A DNA stretch of 64,000 nucleotides from Apostichopus japonicus (Eukaryota > Echinodermata > Holothuroidea > Aspidochirotida > Stichopodidae): contig NC_092569.1 of assembly GCF_037975245.1 (NCBI RefSeq), forward strand, positions 23,342,168 through 23,406,167, given 5' to 3'. This document shows, piece by piece, positions 11,601 through 23,740 of the stretch (position 1 is the first letter of the stretch; the number at the start of each line of letters is the position of its first letter). The notes under the pieces are model-generated. The model made no database searches. It saw nothing but the letters and a program-made list of their open reading frames with translations, and was not told the DNA's origin. The position numbers and the translations under genes were made by a program.

Positions 11601-14600
11601 ACTGTACAAATATAATATTTTATTTACTTTCTTTGTCAAGTAAAAGCATCATGCATATAGATGTTTACATTCATTGAATTATGTTATTATTTCATGTTAA
11701 AGATGGCATTTTTATAATCGGTAAGTGACACCCTAGACATAACAGACGAGTTGTGTGGAATGATTTTAGTAAACCTGCCCAAAATACCATATTAACATTT
11801 TTCTATAATTTCACTTAATACGCTTACATCTTAGGACTCATCTTTGAACACAGCACAAAGCTTCAATTTCCTACCAATGAACAAAAGGCGTCTATAACGA
11901 TTCAGCAGTATTGAAAGGAAGTTGTATGGTTCTTAAAGCATAAATAACATAAATATATCACAAGAAATGAGCCGAACTTAATAAAGTTAAGATTCAACGC
12001 ATTATAAGGCTTCCCGGATTTATATGAATATCGGCATTTCATGTATAAATGTAATGCGCTTATACCTTTAGCAATCTCTCTTTAACTTTTGAACAATTAT
12101 CGTGTTCATACACAACAATTGTCCTTCAAATATTGTTTGCTTTCTGACGAACAAGTTTTTAAACTTTTCAAACAAACATTATTGAATGAACAAATTAAAT
12201 ATAGTAAGCTACTTTATAGTTTCCAATCAAATATTTATATTGGTTCCATATTACTGTGTTTGCTTCAATTTGCTAATTATCAGCCAGCATGTATTATCTG
12301 AAGGTAAATTGAAATACTTTTGTTAGTAACCAATGCGATGGTTGTTCTACTGTGAATTAAACATGCGTATGAATAGAAAGATGATGCCAGAAAAGTTTAC
12401 ATTTTTAAGTCAGGCAAACATATTTCCAAAATGATTCTTACGAAAATTATTTGATAACTTTTCTTGTACCGGGTTGCGCGTCATTAACTAGTTTTACTAA
12501 ATTATATTTCAAGCGAATTACAGCAAGGATTCTGAGGATGGGAGCTGAGTAGGATGTACTCCGATAAACATAAATTCAGCCAAATATCAATTAAAGAGGG
12601 AAAAAGTACAAATGTGCAGGTTTATTTAAAGAATGCTCATTTCTTATTGACCCAAATTATTCTTAAAAGGCTCTTGATAGAAATATATAGTTATATAACA
12701 GTCTACTTGACTACGGTCAAATAAGGTACTAACCAAATGAAATCAAACTTAGATCATATATTTGTCTTCAACACATTCTTCAGGCAAAGGAATTTCACCA
12801 ACTACTGAGGATATCTTGACCTCTTCAACTGCACAAACATCAGAGAATATGCCATCCACAGAAGCTGTTGGCAGCACAAGCAATCCACCAGGTGGGTTAA
12901 CGTACTTTTCCATATTAGGAGTTTATCTGATGTAATCGTGTATGCATACATGTACGATCCATGGAAGCTGTTGGTAGTTAAAATACACTACCAAGTGGGT
13001 AAACGTACATTTCCATATTAGAAGTCAATCTGTTGTAACCATGCATGCATACATATACCATCTACAGAAACTGTTGGTACCACTAATGCAAAGTACTTTA
13101 TTGAGGAGAGGAGGGGTGTGGGATGTACTCCGAAGAACATTAATTAAGACAAAATTTTAGATGAAAAGGGAATAAAGTACAAACTTTTAGGGTTATCCCA
13201 AAGAAATCTCATTCCTTATTGACCCAAATTATTCTTAAAAAGATCTAGTTAGTAAGATATTGTGATGTATCTTGACTCCGTCAAATAAGGTACTAACCAA
13301 ATGAAATCAAACTTAGATCATATATTTGTCTTCAACATATTCTTCAGACAAAGGAATTTCACCAACTGCTGAGGATATCTTGACCTCTTCAACTGCACAA
13401 ACACCAGATGATATACCTTCCACAGAAGCTGTTGGTAGCACTAATAATCCACCAGGTGGGTATACGTACTTTTACTAATTACGAGGTTATCTGCTGTAAC
13501 CATGTATGCATACATATACCATCTACAGAAGCTGTTGGTAGCACGAATACACTACCGAGTTTGTATATTTACTTTAGCATATTAGGAGGTTATCTGTTGT
13601 AATCATGTTTGCATACATTAACCATTTACTGAAGCTGTTGGTAGTACTAATGCAAAGTACTTGTTCTTAATTAGATTTTCAAGTGAATTACAACAAGGGT
13701 ATTGAGGAGGGGAGGGTGTGGGATGTACTCCGATAAACATAAATTAAGCCAAATTTTAGATAAAAAGGGAACAAAGTACAAAGTTAGTGTTATCCAAAAA
13801 AAAATCCCATTCCTTATTGACCCAAATTATTCTTAAAAGGATCTAGTTAGTAGGATATAGTTATGTATCAGTCTACTTGACTACGGTCAAATAAGGTAAT
13901 ACCCAAATGAAATCAAACTTAGATCATATATTTGTCTTAAGCATATTCTTCAGGCAAAGGAATTTCACCAACTACTGAGAATATCTTGACCTCTTTAACT
14001 GCACAAACATCAGAGGATACATCATCCACAGAAGCTGTTGGTAGCACTAATAATCCACCAGGTGGGTTAACGTACATTTGTATATTTATAGGTTATCTGT
14101 TGTAACCATGCATGCATATATATACCATCTACAGAAACTGTTGGTAGCACTTATGCAAATGTACTTGTCCTTAATTAGATTTTCAAGTGAAATATAACAA
14201 GAGTATTGAGGAGGGGTGGGGTGTGGGATGTACTCCGATAAACATAAATTAAGCCAACATTTTAACTAAAGAGGGAACAAAGTACAAACTTTTAGGGTTA
14301 TCCCAAAGAAATATCATTTCTTATTGACCCAAATTATTCTTAAAAAGCTATTGTTAGAAAGATATTGTTATATAATAGTCTACTTGACTACGGTCAAATA
14401 AGTTACAAACCTAATGAACACAAACTTAGATCATATATTTCTCTTCAACATATTCCTCATTCAAAGGAATTACAACAACTAGTGAGGATATCTTGACCTC
14501 TTCAACTGCACAAACATCAGAGGATATACCTTCCACAGAAGCTGTTGGTAGCACTAATAATCCACCAGGTGGGTATACGTACTTTTGCATATTTATAAGT

Positions 14601-17600
14601 TATCTGTTGTAACCATGCATGCAAGCCATACATATATCATCCACAGAAGCTGTTGGTAGCACTAATAATCCACCAGGTGGGTATATTTTCTATTGCGTAT
14701 TAGAAGGTTATATGTTGTAACCATGCATGCATACATATACCATCTACATAAGCTGTTGGTAGCCCTAATACACTACCAAGTGGGTATATGTACTTAAGTA
14801 TATTAGGAGGTACTAGCTTGTAAACATGCATATATACAAACGTCCATGCCCATAAGAGTGGTATATCTTTAAGAATTCGTTTCGTCCGACAACATAGTTT
14901 AGTTTAGTAGAAAAAAGGGATGTTTAATAACCACCTTGCATAACATTTAAATTGTAAAGCGCTATCTTGTATTTTGTTCATATAAAACTTACATCGAATG
15001 TTTGATCAGTAGTATTTTTGTTTTGGAGATTGCATACAACCGCAACTTATTATAAAGAATAAGCATTTAACAATAACAGCTGGATTTCTCATTTGGCATA
15101 GGAACGGGAGAATCTACTGAGACTACTTTGATCTCTCCCTACCTTTGTTACAGACGTTCTAAAAAGTAGTAATAAAAATGGGTCAGACTTACCATCTTCG
15201 GTATTGGCGACAAAAAGATTTGTATATATGTGGTGTAACAATCAAATGTCGGTGTGGACGCAGAAGCTTCCATAAGTTATGACGTTATGAGTCCAAATAG
15301 CTGTATTTTGTGATGTTTGTTCTTCTATTGTTCCCATAACTCTCATACCATTGGAGCAAATAAAACTCTCAACAAATACTTAAATAGTGATAATTAAGCC
15401 AAAAAATCCGTAGGCTGTCAATAGACTTCTATCACAGTTTGGTAATTCGTTGGGAATGTGTATTTGCTGTTGGTTGTTCAGGCAAAATCATACTAATAAT
15501 TACTACAGTAAAAATATGGGCAAACCAAATGGCAATCACCTACATCATAGTAGACAAAGCCCCATAGACTTCACTAAATGTTACAAACCATGATTGTGAT
15601 AACACAGACTCAAAACTGAGTAAGTAGCAATGGTTGGGCATTTATGCTACAACTGAATGTTTAATTTGTTTTAAATTTTATTTGTAATTTTGCCCAAATT
15701 ATTCAGGCAACTTGCCAAAACTTTTAACTGTTAAACTATTAGTGAATTTGTTACATTGTAGGTCTATTTCACTGTGTCCTTTTCAGTAACCTTAATAATA
15801 TTTGAAATAATATCGTTGTTACTAATTTTATGTAAATCTTACCACATTTCTGACAGAGAATTACAAATGAATTGCAATTCAAAATTAAAACTGTATTTAA
15901 AAATAGTCTACGTTTGTGCTGCCTAGGTACATCGATCCCTACATGTCCTACGAACATGATCTACGGAACCTGCAGTGGCAGAGGAACATGTGAAGATCCA
16001 AACGGAAAATCTCGTGGTAATAGTCACTGTTTGGGTAATGAGGGCTGTACCTGTCCAGCTGGATTCTTAATGAAAGGGAATGACTGTATCAATGCGAGTG
16101 AATGCGTGTGTATCGTTACAGAGGCCAACTTGTTTATAACAGTGAGTATTTGCAATACTAATCTCAATATCACGTGACTATCCAAACGAAACCACATGAA
16201 CAAATTCTAGTTTGATATAAATGCCGTATGTCTTTTTGCATCAATTTAATTCTAGAATGGAGAAACATACTGTAACGATGTCTGCACACAAAAGTGTTCT
16301 TGTAGCAATAACCAACTGACCTGTGCAGACTACATATGTAGTACCAATGCTGTGTGTGCTGTCAAGAATGGAGTACGACAGTGTTATTGTAATGAGGGAT
16401 ACGAAGGTGACGGTGAAACTTGTGTATCCTTGCCGTATAGAGACTGCCAGGATGTTTATGACGCTGGACATACACAAGATGGGGTTTATACAATCATGCC
16501 TACTGGATGGCCTGGTTTACCGTTCAACGTATCTTGTAAAATGGAAAACGGTGGAGGATGGACCGTAAGTCTTGATTTACAAAATAGGAATGTTCAGCTA
16601 TGTTTCTGTGAGTTATTATGATTCAGTCTATCGTAGACGGCAATGGAAGTACGAGTTTCTGTTTTCGGTTTGGTTGCACTTTTATAATTCCTTACCAGGA
16701 ATTGAATATATCAAACATACTTTAGTAGATGCAAATGGTGACAATCGTAAAAAATGTCCTTCCCTCTAAAGAAAAACAAAACAAAGAAAGTCCTAAGTTT
16801 GTCATACTGAAACATTATTTTATAGTCCTGCGGTATTTCTTGAATAAGTTGGTGTGTTAGCATGCTTCAATTACTCCAATAACTATAATTATTTCACTAT
16901 TTTTACCTGCTATCTTTTCAGGTTTTTCAACGTCGTACCAATGGCTCTACGAGTTTTGATCAAAACTGGGCAGCGTACAAAGAAGGGTTTGGTGACAGCA
17001 GTAACTTATGGTTAGGAAATGAAAAGCTTCATTACTTGACAAACCAGAGAAACTACAAGCTTCGCTTTGACATCACTCCTTCTAGTGGATCTGCTGAATA
17101 TGCTGAATATGCGGAATTTCAAATCGAGTCTGAAAGCAGCAAGTACAGAATGAATAAACTGGGCACTCACAGTGGAAATACAAGTTAGTTGCATTTTCGA
17201 TATTTGCGCCTTGCCATGGATAATAGGTCAAGTTAAGTTAATAGTATGTTCACAATGAAATTCATGTGAAAGTGGTCGTCACGGTTTCAGCACATCTTGA
17301 TGTTAAATCTTACCTAGAAAATATGTACTAAGAACACTGGATCACAAACCCTTAAAAAGAGGGTTCGGTGTAACATCCCGCAACCCCCCCCCCACCCTCC
17401 CACCCTCCCGCTCCTGTCACACTTCACATTTTCTTCGGTTGTTTCGATGAGATAATTATATAGTTTATAATCCAGTTCAGGGTATGTAGGATCAGTCGCA
17501 CCCATTAATTAGAACGGATAAAACCGATAGAAACAAGTGATGAAGTCAATAAGTGATGAAATAATACAAAATACCATATTGCTGTTTATTTGTCTCTCCC

Positions 17601-18779
17601 TTCCAATCATCTCAATTTGGGGCAATTGATATGAAGGAACCTTTTCTCCTTTGCCAGTTTTGGTTTTATAATCTTGAAAGAGCAGGAGGGTTTTGCCTCT
17701 CCCAGTCTGGACCCGTTATCTTCACCGTCTCAATTGAATACAGTTGGTATCTTTGACAAAATATTGAAGTAGTCTGAGTAGTCGATGAACAAGAATGTAT
17801 GCTGAATGATAAAACATCAAATCTAAGAACAGTAAATATAACGGAAGAGAAATACGACCATATATCTTCACAGAACCAGTAAAAGAGAAATAAATTATTG
17901 AGGGCTTGCAGTGAACATAGTCTACTAGCAGAAAAAATGTTTCTTATAACATATGTGAAATAATTATAGCGAGAAGAGACGTACACCGTGTTTCAAGAAA
18001 AGGACAAACTGAGACATAGAATGAAATTATAATAACTAAAAACTAGTTAATGGAAAGCCCATGATTAAGGTCTCCGTTCGTACCAAATATCATATTTACT
18101 CATTTTATCATAATATTTAATATCAATATATAGACAATAATTTCATTTAATAAGCAAGATTATAGTTTTTATGTTACATAATATACATCAGTTAATTTCA
18201 ATCCAGATCATGGATCTTCTTACAGTCACGTCCATTGAGATGGTTAACTAAATACATCAGTGCATAATATATATAAAATGATTGCGAAATCACTCAACCT
18301 ATCATAAGAAATAATTCAATTCAGTTTGCACCCCCCCCCCCCCTTTATTCCAGTTCACTATAATACCTATTTCATGACCCAACACAATTTTTTGCAATAT
18401 ATCAGGATACTTAAGCTATTGTTTTATGGCCAGGTATATTAACCACTGATGGTTCTTGCTGTTTTGCTTGACAGGTTCTTCTCTCTCTAAAAACAAAGGA
18501 AAACAATTCAGCACGCATGACCGAGACAATGACGCATGCGATACCTTCAACTGTGCAGAGAAGCACAGAAGCGGCTGGTGGCACTCGAATGGTTTGTGCT
18601 CTACTTGTGATAGTGATAGCTATTGCGCTTACTTCCAATACAGCAGCAGCTGCAAGTCAGCTTGTACGGATCTCAACCTCAACGGTGTCTACAATGGAGG
18701 CAACGGGGAAATGATCTTCTCTAAATATAATTACTGCAACGTCCAATTTGTTGAGATGAAAATTCGACCCTCCTCTTGA
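8652..18779 (+). CDS. Secreted fibrinogen-domain protein with Ser/Thr stalk, TIL-like and EGF domains
   Basis: Exons read from consensus splice sites: 8652-8718, 11403-11531, 12784-12891, 13348-13455, 13954-14061, 14467-14568, optional 14647-14676, 15927-16141, 16256-16564, 16922-17183, 18475-18779; all phases agree. Product about 570 aa (580 with the optional microexon). Residues 1-22: signal peptide (MKPFTIIAAMVCGIYLLLEW). 23-65: short segment with two Cys. 66-207: Ser/Thr/Pro-rich stalk from cassette exons, probably O-glycosylated. About 208-300: TIL-like Cys-rich domain plus a VWC-like piece. About 305-337: EGF (ends CYCNEGYEGDGETC). About 341-570: fibrinogen C-terminal domain with GGGWTVFQRR, WLGNEKLHYLT and the DRDND calcium-site motif. 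The last exon has an unusual Cys-rich insertion. Known for the family: extracellular carbohydrate or acetyl-group recognition in innate immunity. The exact ligand is not predictable. Confident in the fibrinogen half; the stalk splicing is inference. Confidence 0.75.
9960..10860 (+). mobile_element. 3' fragment of an L1/Tx1-like LINE inside intron 1
   Basis: Broken plus-strand frames at 9996-10247 and 10463-10672, plus the stretch between, encode the C-terminal end of an L1-type ORF2. The zinc-binding tail (RCTFCGEQDERLEHIF) near 10324-10371 is diagnostic, preceded by FIHRILGTNYLSYRMG. A stop and a frameshift separate the pieces. It is truncated at its 5' end, as is usual for LINEs, and lies in the same direction as the host gene. 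The family resembles the minus-strand LINE at 19.1-28.4 kb, whose own zinc tail is at 19470-19560. Confidence 0.6.
12498..14800 (+). repeat. Tandem array of exon-bearing units encoding the Ser/Thr stalk
   Basis: Four long units (starting near 12498, 13090, 13660 and 14163) share an intronic block containing GTGTGGGATGTACTCCG, a block ending ACCCAAATTATTCTTAAA, and one exon each: 12784-12891, 13348-13455, 13954-14061 (108 nt) and 14467-14568 (102 nt). All exons are phase 1 at both ends, so any number can be included or skipped in frame. Interspersed short units, each containing GAAGCTGTTGGTAG, look like partial exons: near 12961-13004, 13070-13098, 13527-13560, 13630-13655, 14134-14155, 14647-14676 and 14751-14780. 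Only the one at 14647-14676 keeps both an acceptor (CCACAG) and a donor (GGTGGG). Confidence 0.75.
14801..15926 (+). other. Intron between stalk exons and the TIL-like exon; one relic exon
   Basis: Mostly AT-rich intron. At 15102 an AG acceptor (TTTGGCATAG) is followed in the right phase by codons for GTGESTETTLIS, resembling the stalk. The only possible donor (TTT|GTTACA) is weak, so I treat it as a decayed cassette exon. No other gene is seen. Confidence 0.4.
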
Positions 18780-19082
18780 GTCGATGACGGATAGTCTGCG
18801 TTGTGATTTCTCTCGAAACCATTGTAAAATGAACAGTTATTTTTCGTTATGAGAAAGACAAATCAACTGGACGAAACGAGCCATTGGTAGTATCCATGAA
18901 ACAACCCAATTAAATTATGTATCATCTTGGAGGATTGAAACCTTTCGAGAAAACTTTAATTAAGTGATTATAAGTTCAAATGTGAGTGGCAGATTTACAA
19001 AAAAAAATAGTATTCTTTAATCTTCAGACATATTGTTGAATATTCCTTTATTTGGAATAATTTCCTAAACTGATCATGTTTC
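18780..19082. other. 3' flank of the lectin-like gene
   Basis: Non-coding DNA between the TGA stop and the poly-T end of the minus-strand LINE. It should hold the 3' UTR, but no canonical AATAAA was seen in it, so the polyadenylation site is undetermined. Confidence 0.4.
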
Positions 19083-19355
19083 AATTTTTTTTTGTTTTAG
19101 TGTTTTTTTACTGTATTTATTTACAATACCGTAACATATCATACAAAAGAATCAGCAAAAAGACTTACATAAAGAAGCATACATTAAGAAATCATAATAG
19201 TCGTTAAGGTTACACAAATTGTAGTCTGGCTTAGATATGAAATAGTAAAGGTCAAGTCGAAAGCGAAACTTAAAATAAAATTCGTGCGTATGTGGGACTT
19301 TGTTATTCAACCTACAAGTGTAAATATAGTTTACTAGAATGCAAAGTTAAAAGGT

Positions 19356-22300
19356 TCACATGATCACCCATATCATCAAAATCACCAAAACAAATATTGG
19401 TCGATTAAAGTATAATTCATTTTGAATGCAATTTGAATTCACTGCCTCCCAGAATCGCTCAACGTGACAACAATTATGAAACAAATGTATAAGTGTTTCA
19501 TCGGCATTCTGGCAAAATGAACAAAGTGGAAAATTGACCATTTTTATTTTATAAAACAAGCTATTCATGCCTAAAATAAGATGTAGGAAATGCAATTGTA
19601 AATATAATACTTTGGGGTCATTCACAGTCGTATGAGCAAGCCTTAAAATCTTATTCCAATCTATTTTCACTGGAAAATTCATAGCTTGCCACTTCGTAAT
19701 AGACAACGGGGGCGTGAAGAGACCGGTAATTAGCTTATTATAAACATTTGTGGTTATTTTATGTTTGCGCATGCACATATAAAAGTTATTTTCACTCATA
19801 GGGAGCAAATCAGAATCATGGTGACCCCTCCATTGACTAACATTCCCATAGTATGAAGTAAAATTGCTAATATCTATTTTCGCTTGAAGCGTGTTATATG
19901 GAATTACCGAGCCATCATTTTATGAAATCTTTCAAATGATTTTTTTCTGTGATTTAAAAGATTATAATGGAATATCACTTTATTGTTAACCAATATATGA
20001 ATGTTGCTTAAATTAAAATGATTTCATTGCCGTAATTACTATGAGCCCTAGCCTCACACAGTTCTCTGCAAAAAAATATAAGAAATACATGAAACTGCCA
20101 CCTTATTGAAATTACATTTAAAAAGAAAAGCACCACCGAACTGTTCTAGGTACAATTACAAAAAAATATTTTCCAGTTTCCTCTCTAAAGGGCCAAATAA
20201 CGTTTTACCCAGCTACAGTTTAGACTTTTATTGAAAGATTCAATATCTGTCATATCAAAGCAATCATTAACTTTGTTATTAATTAGGGTGCTAAGTTGAA
20301 TCTTATAAGGTTATTGTTCCAAATAAAATTATATTTGGTAGAACACTAAAAAGAAAAACAAGTTGCGAAATGGCCAAACTCTTATTTACAGTTATTTTTC
20401 CAGTTGGTGTTAAGTCACGTTTTAACCACATCCCAAGTTACTGTTTGAGCCTGGATAATTTGGGAAGATCATTCAACGAAAAGAAATCTTCATTCTTTGT
20501 AGAAAATGTGACACCAAGATATTTCACGGGACCAAGATTAACATTAAAACGATACTCACGAAAATAACGAGCAACCCTTGAAACCAAAGCACTCAGTGGA
20601 AGAAAGAATGATTTGCTGAAATTGACATTTAAACCCGAAGCGGCAGAAAAATTATTAAGAATGTTAACAACCTCTACAACAGACGCGCGAGAAACATCTT
20701 AAAATAAAACAGTATCATCGGTACATTGTGAAATTCTAATTTCAGAGTTATTAATAGATATGCCCTTGATACGACAACTGGTTTTAACCATGAATGTGAG
20801 ATATTCTGAACATAAAATAAACAGGTAAGGACTGAGTGGACAAGCCTGTCTTACACCTTGAGAAATATAAAAATAATGAGAGAGATGACCATTGTTAATA
20901 ACACAAGATGTAACGTTCCCATAATAAGTTCTAACCCACCTAATAAGATTTGGACCAAAATTGAAGAATTTTAAACTTTGAGAAAGAAACTCCCAGTCCA
21001 AACAATCAAAAGCCTTTTCAAAATCTAGAAAAAGAAAATACCTGAAATATTGTTATAATTACAATGATCAACGAGGTCTAAAACTAGTCTAATGGTCTCA
21101 CCAATGAAACGTCCCTTTAAGAATCTAATTTGCTCCTCATTTATCATGTAATTTAAAACACGTGGGTTGCCAGAAATTTGGCACCAATCTTGTAGTCAGT
21201 ATTAAAAATTGCTATAGGCCTCCAAGTTTTCAAAAATTGTGAACCTTTTGAAGGCTTTGGAATCAGAGAGATTATTGCCCTGCCCTGTTCATCGGCTAAG
21301 TGTGTATACAACTGAAAGCAAAATTAAGAGAATTAACAACAAAATCACCTAAAATATCCAAAAAATGTACATTAAATTCAACTGATAATCCATCGGAACC
21401 AGGGTTTTTATTCTTTTGCATAGACCCAATAGCCTCTTTACATTCATTGATGGTAAAAAGACCCTCACAAAAATTACTCTGATCATCGGTAAGACTGTTG
21501 TGTTTAATAAAAACATCATAAAAAAAAGAGACAGAAAAATTTTGAGGACACTTAGTATACAGTTTACGATACAAACTAAGAGCTTCATTTAAAACATCCT
21601 GACAATTTGAAACAATACGACCATCTTCATTGTGAAGCTGTAATATGTTATAATTTACCTTGTTGTAACGTTCAAGATTCAGAAAATACTGTGAATTGTT
21701 CTCAGAGGGACAGATAGTAATTACACTTTCCAACCTGGCAATCTCATTTACTAGATAGTATTCATACCTGTTACGCTCTTTCGCACGAATGGAAGAATAA
21801 CGCATACTAAAAGAACGGATGTTCACCTTAACAGCTTCCGAGAGAAGGGATCATTCAAGTAGGAATCACATGAAGCAGTTCTGTTAATAATATCAATAAT
21901 AGAATTATAGCACAAATCTTCTAAAAGTGAAACATTTAACTTCCAGTAGCCACGGCCCCTTGGCTCGATCTTACAATTAATAGTAAGAGTAACGCTAGAA
22001 TGGTCGGACCTAAAAATAGAAACAATGTCAGCTGCACTCACAGTTTGAACAATATGTCGAGAACACCAAAATAAATCAAGTCGACAGTGAATAGAATTAT
22101 CAACAGAAGAATGCCAGCTGAAAAGCCGGGCGTTAGGATTACGATCACGCCCAACATCAATAAGATCATGATTTTCTGCTATCTGAAGCATAGTTTGACG
22201 GGCATTAAAATTAGTTCTTTGCAACCCTCCAAATTTATCATGAGTTAAATTACCTACCAAATTAAAATCACCGCCCAAATAATCGATGTACAATCAAATG

Positions 22301-22682
22301 CTGTCGAATGTTGTGCAATATTACTAACTTAAAATGGGTCATCCTTGTTTGGAACATAAACATTAATTACAGAATAAATCTGATCGTAAACATTTAAATC
22401 AATTATAATATACCTTCCATTTTCATCGACCCTAGTTCTTATAATAATAATATTGAGTTTCGGGTTGAAAAATAAACCAACACCTCTACTGTTATTATCC
22501 CCATGGGAAAGATAAAGATTACCACCCCATTCTTTTGACCAAGAGTTAACATCACAAGGGACAGAGTGACTCTCTTGTGGTAAAATAACCTCAAAACGAC
22601 GTAAATAAATAAATAACTTTTTTCTATCCATATAGTTACGTAACCCATGAGCATTACACGAAACCAATTTTACTTCAATCAT
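19356..22682 (-). pseudogene. Disrupted ORF2 (endonuclease, reverse transcriptase, zinc tail) of the outer LINE
   Basis: Pieces in different frames. 22682-22329: endonuclease start (VKLVSCNAHGLRN, then PQESHS). 22293-21823: endonuclease middle and end, with GGDFNLV and SDHSSVTL. 21826-21296: linker and fingers, ending near KNKNPGSDGLSVEF. 21001-20699: reverse transcriptase palm with SQGVRQACPLSPYLF; its catalytic box reads CTDDTVLF where the family has F/Y-A-D-D. 19808-19356: C-terminal CCHC-type tail (CSFCQNADETLIHLFHNC). The endonuclease and SQGVRQ-type motifs point to the L1/Tx1 group. The frame changes and the altered residues around the aspartate pair indicate an inactive copy. Confidence 0.75.
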
Positions 22683-22951
22683 TATATACGTCTACTTATA
22701 AGATAAAGTTAAACTAATTTTGCTGGCCACAAAAATGATAAAGTCACGATAGATACAGTGGTTTAAAGCAAAGAGAAAAAGAAAGAAAAGTTCTAAACCC
22801 CAAACAGCCATCAGAAAAATCTGACCTTGAGAGATAGGCTGGCTTGGAACAGGGGTGGGTCAACGTCGAAAAACAGCAGAGTACTACGATTATCAGGAAG
22901 ATACATCGGGCCCATAGTGTTGGAGTAAACTAGACAACTACATGATGGCAA

Positions 22952-23478
22952 TTAGGAGAAGTTAAATGGTTTACCATTTTGATCACGCCATTGTCCTGAC
23001 AACAAATCGCAGTTTAATGCCTTCCGAGTATAATTGCGAAACACGATCATTCCATTTCCGCTTCTCCAGTATATCAGCATGGGTGAGATCGTCGGTGATA
23101 AATATTCCATATCGATGAGCGAGGTTCGCTGCTTCCGTAGAATAGTAAGTTTATCTTGGAATGTGGTACGTAGCACCAAAATATGTCTAGGTCGTTGCTG
23201 GTTAGGATGAAAGCACCATCACTTTGAGCTCTAAGAACTCCGGCATCTTGAAGGCCAACAGAACGAAACACTCCCTTAGAAATACCAGCATAATCTTTAT
23301 CCTCAGAATATGGATAGCCAACTGTGCGAAGATTACACTTTCGAGAAAAGCGCTCTTGTTTATTCACAGCTAACAACAAGTTTTCGTTAGCTTTCTCAAA
23401 AAATTGCAAACTTTAGTTTTCAAGGCAGTGATATATCGTTGAGTTTCTGTATCTTTTGTCTCGAGCACTTGAACTAGG
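22952..23478 (-). pseudogene. Outer LINE ORF1, C-terminal part
   Basis: Minus-strand frames 23409-23074 and 23179-22952, shifted relative to each other, encode an L1-type ORF1 RNA-binding region: FSRKCNLRTVGYPYSEDKD, then an ILVLRTTF-like strand and a final basic stretch. A further frameshift near 23410 separates it from coding sequence running up to the insertion point at about 23478. The N-terminal part is stranded at 28063-28261. ORF1 proteins of this kind are trimeric RNA chaperones that coat the LINE RNA. Confidence 0.55.
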
Positions 23479-23740
23479 GTGCTAATCGGGTGCTAATATG
23501 TATAGAGTAAGTCAGTAGTCATCGATAGTAGTCAGCGTTTCAGTACCTCATTATTTTCCATTATTTTCCGTATTATATGCACCAACTGATTGGTGCTTTT
23601 GACGGAAATCTGCTGGAGGACTGCCCTCAAGGTGTCTTGCACCATTATTTTATCATTTCCGGATACTAATCGGAATTTATAAATTGTTTAATTTTTGCAA
23701 CGACGCCTTGCGGCGTTCGTCTGCCTAACGGTTCATTGAG

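Noticed and set aside
17666-17986. 106-codon minus-strand open frame inside the lectin intron
   Set aside because: It lies in an intron of the opposite strand, has no recognised motif, and is AT-rich; chance is more likely.
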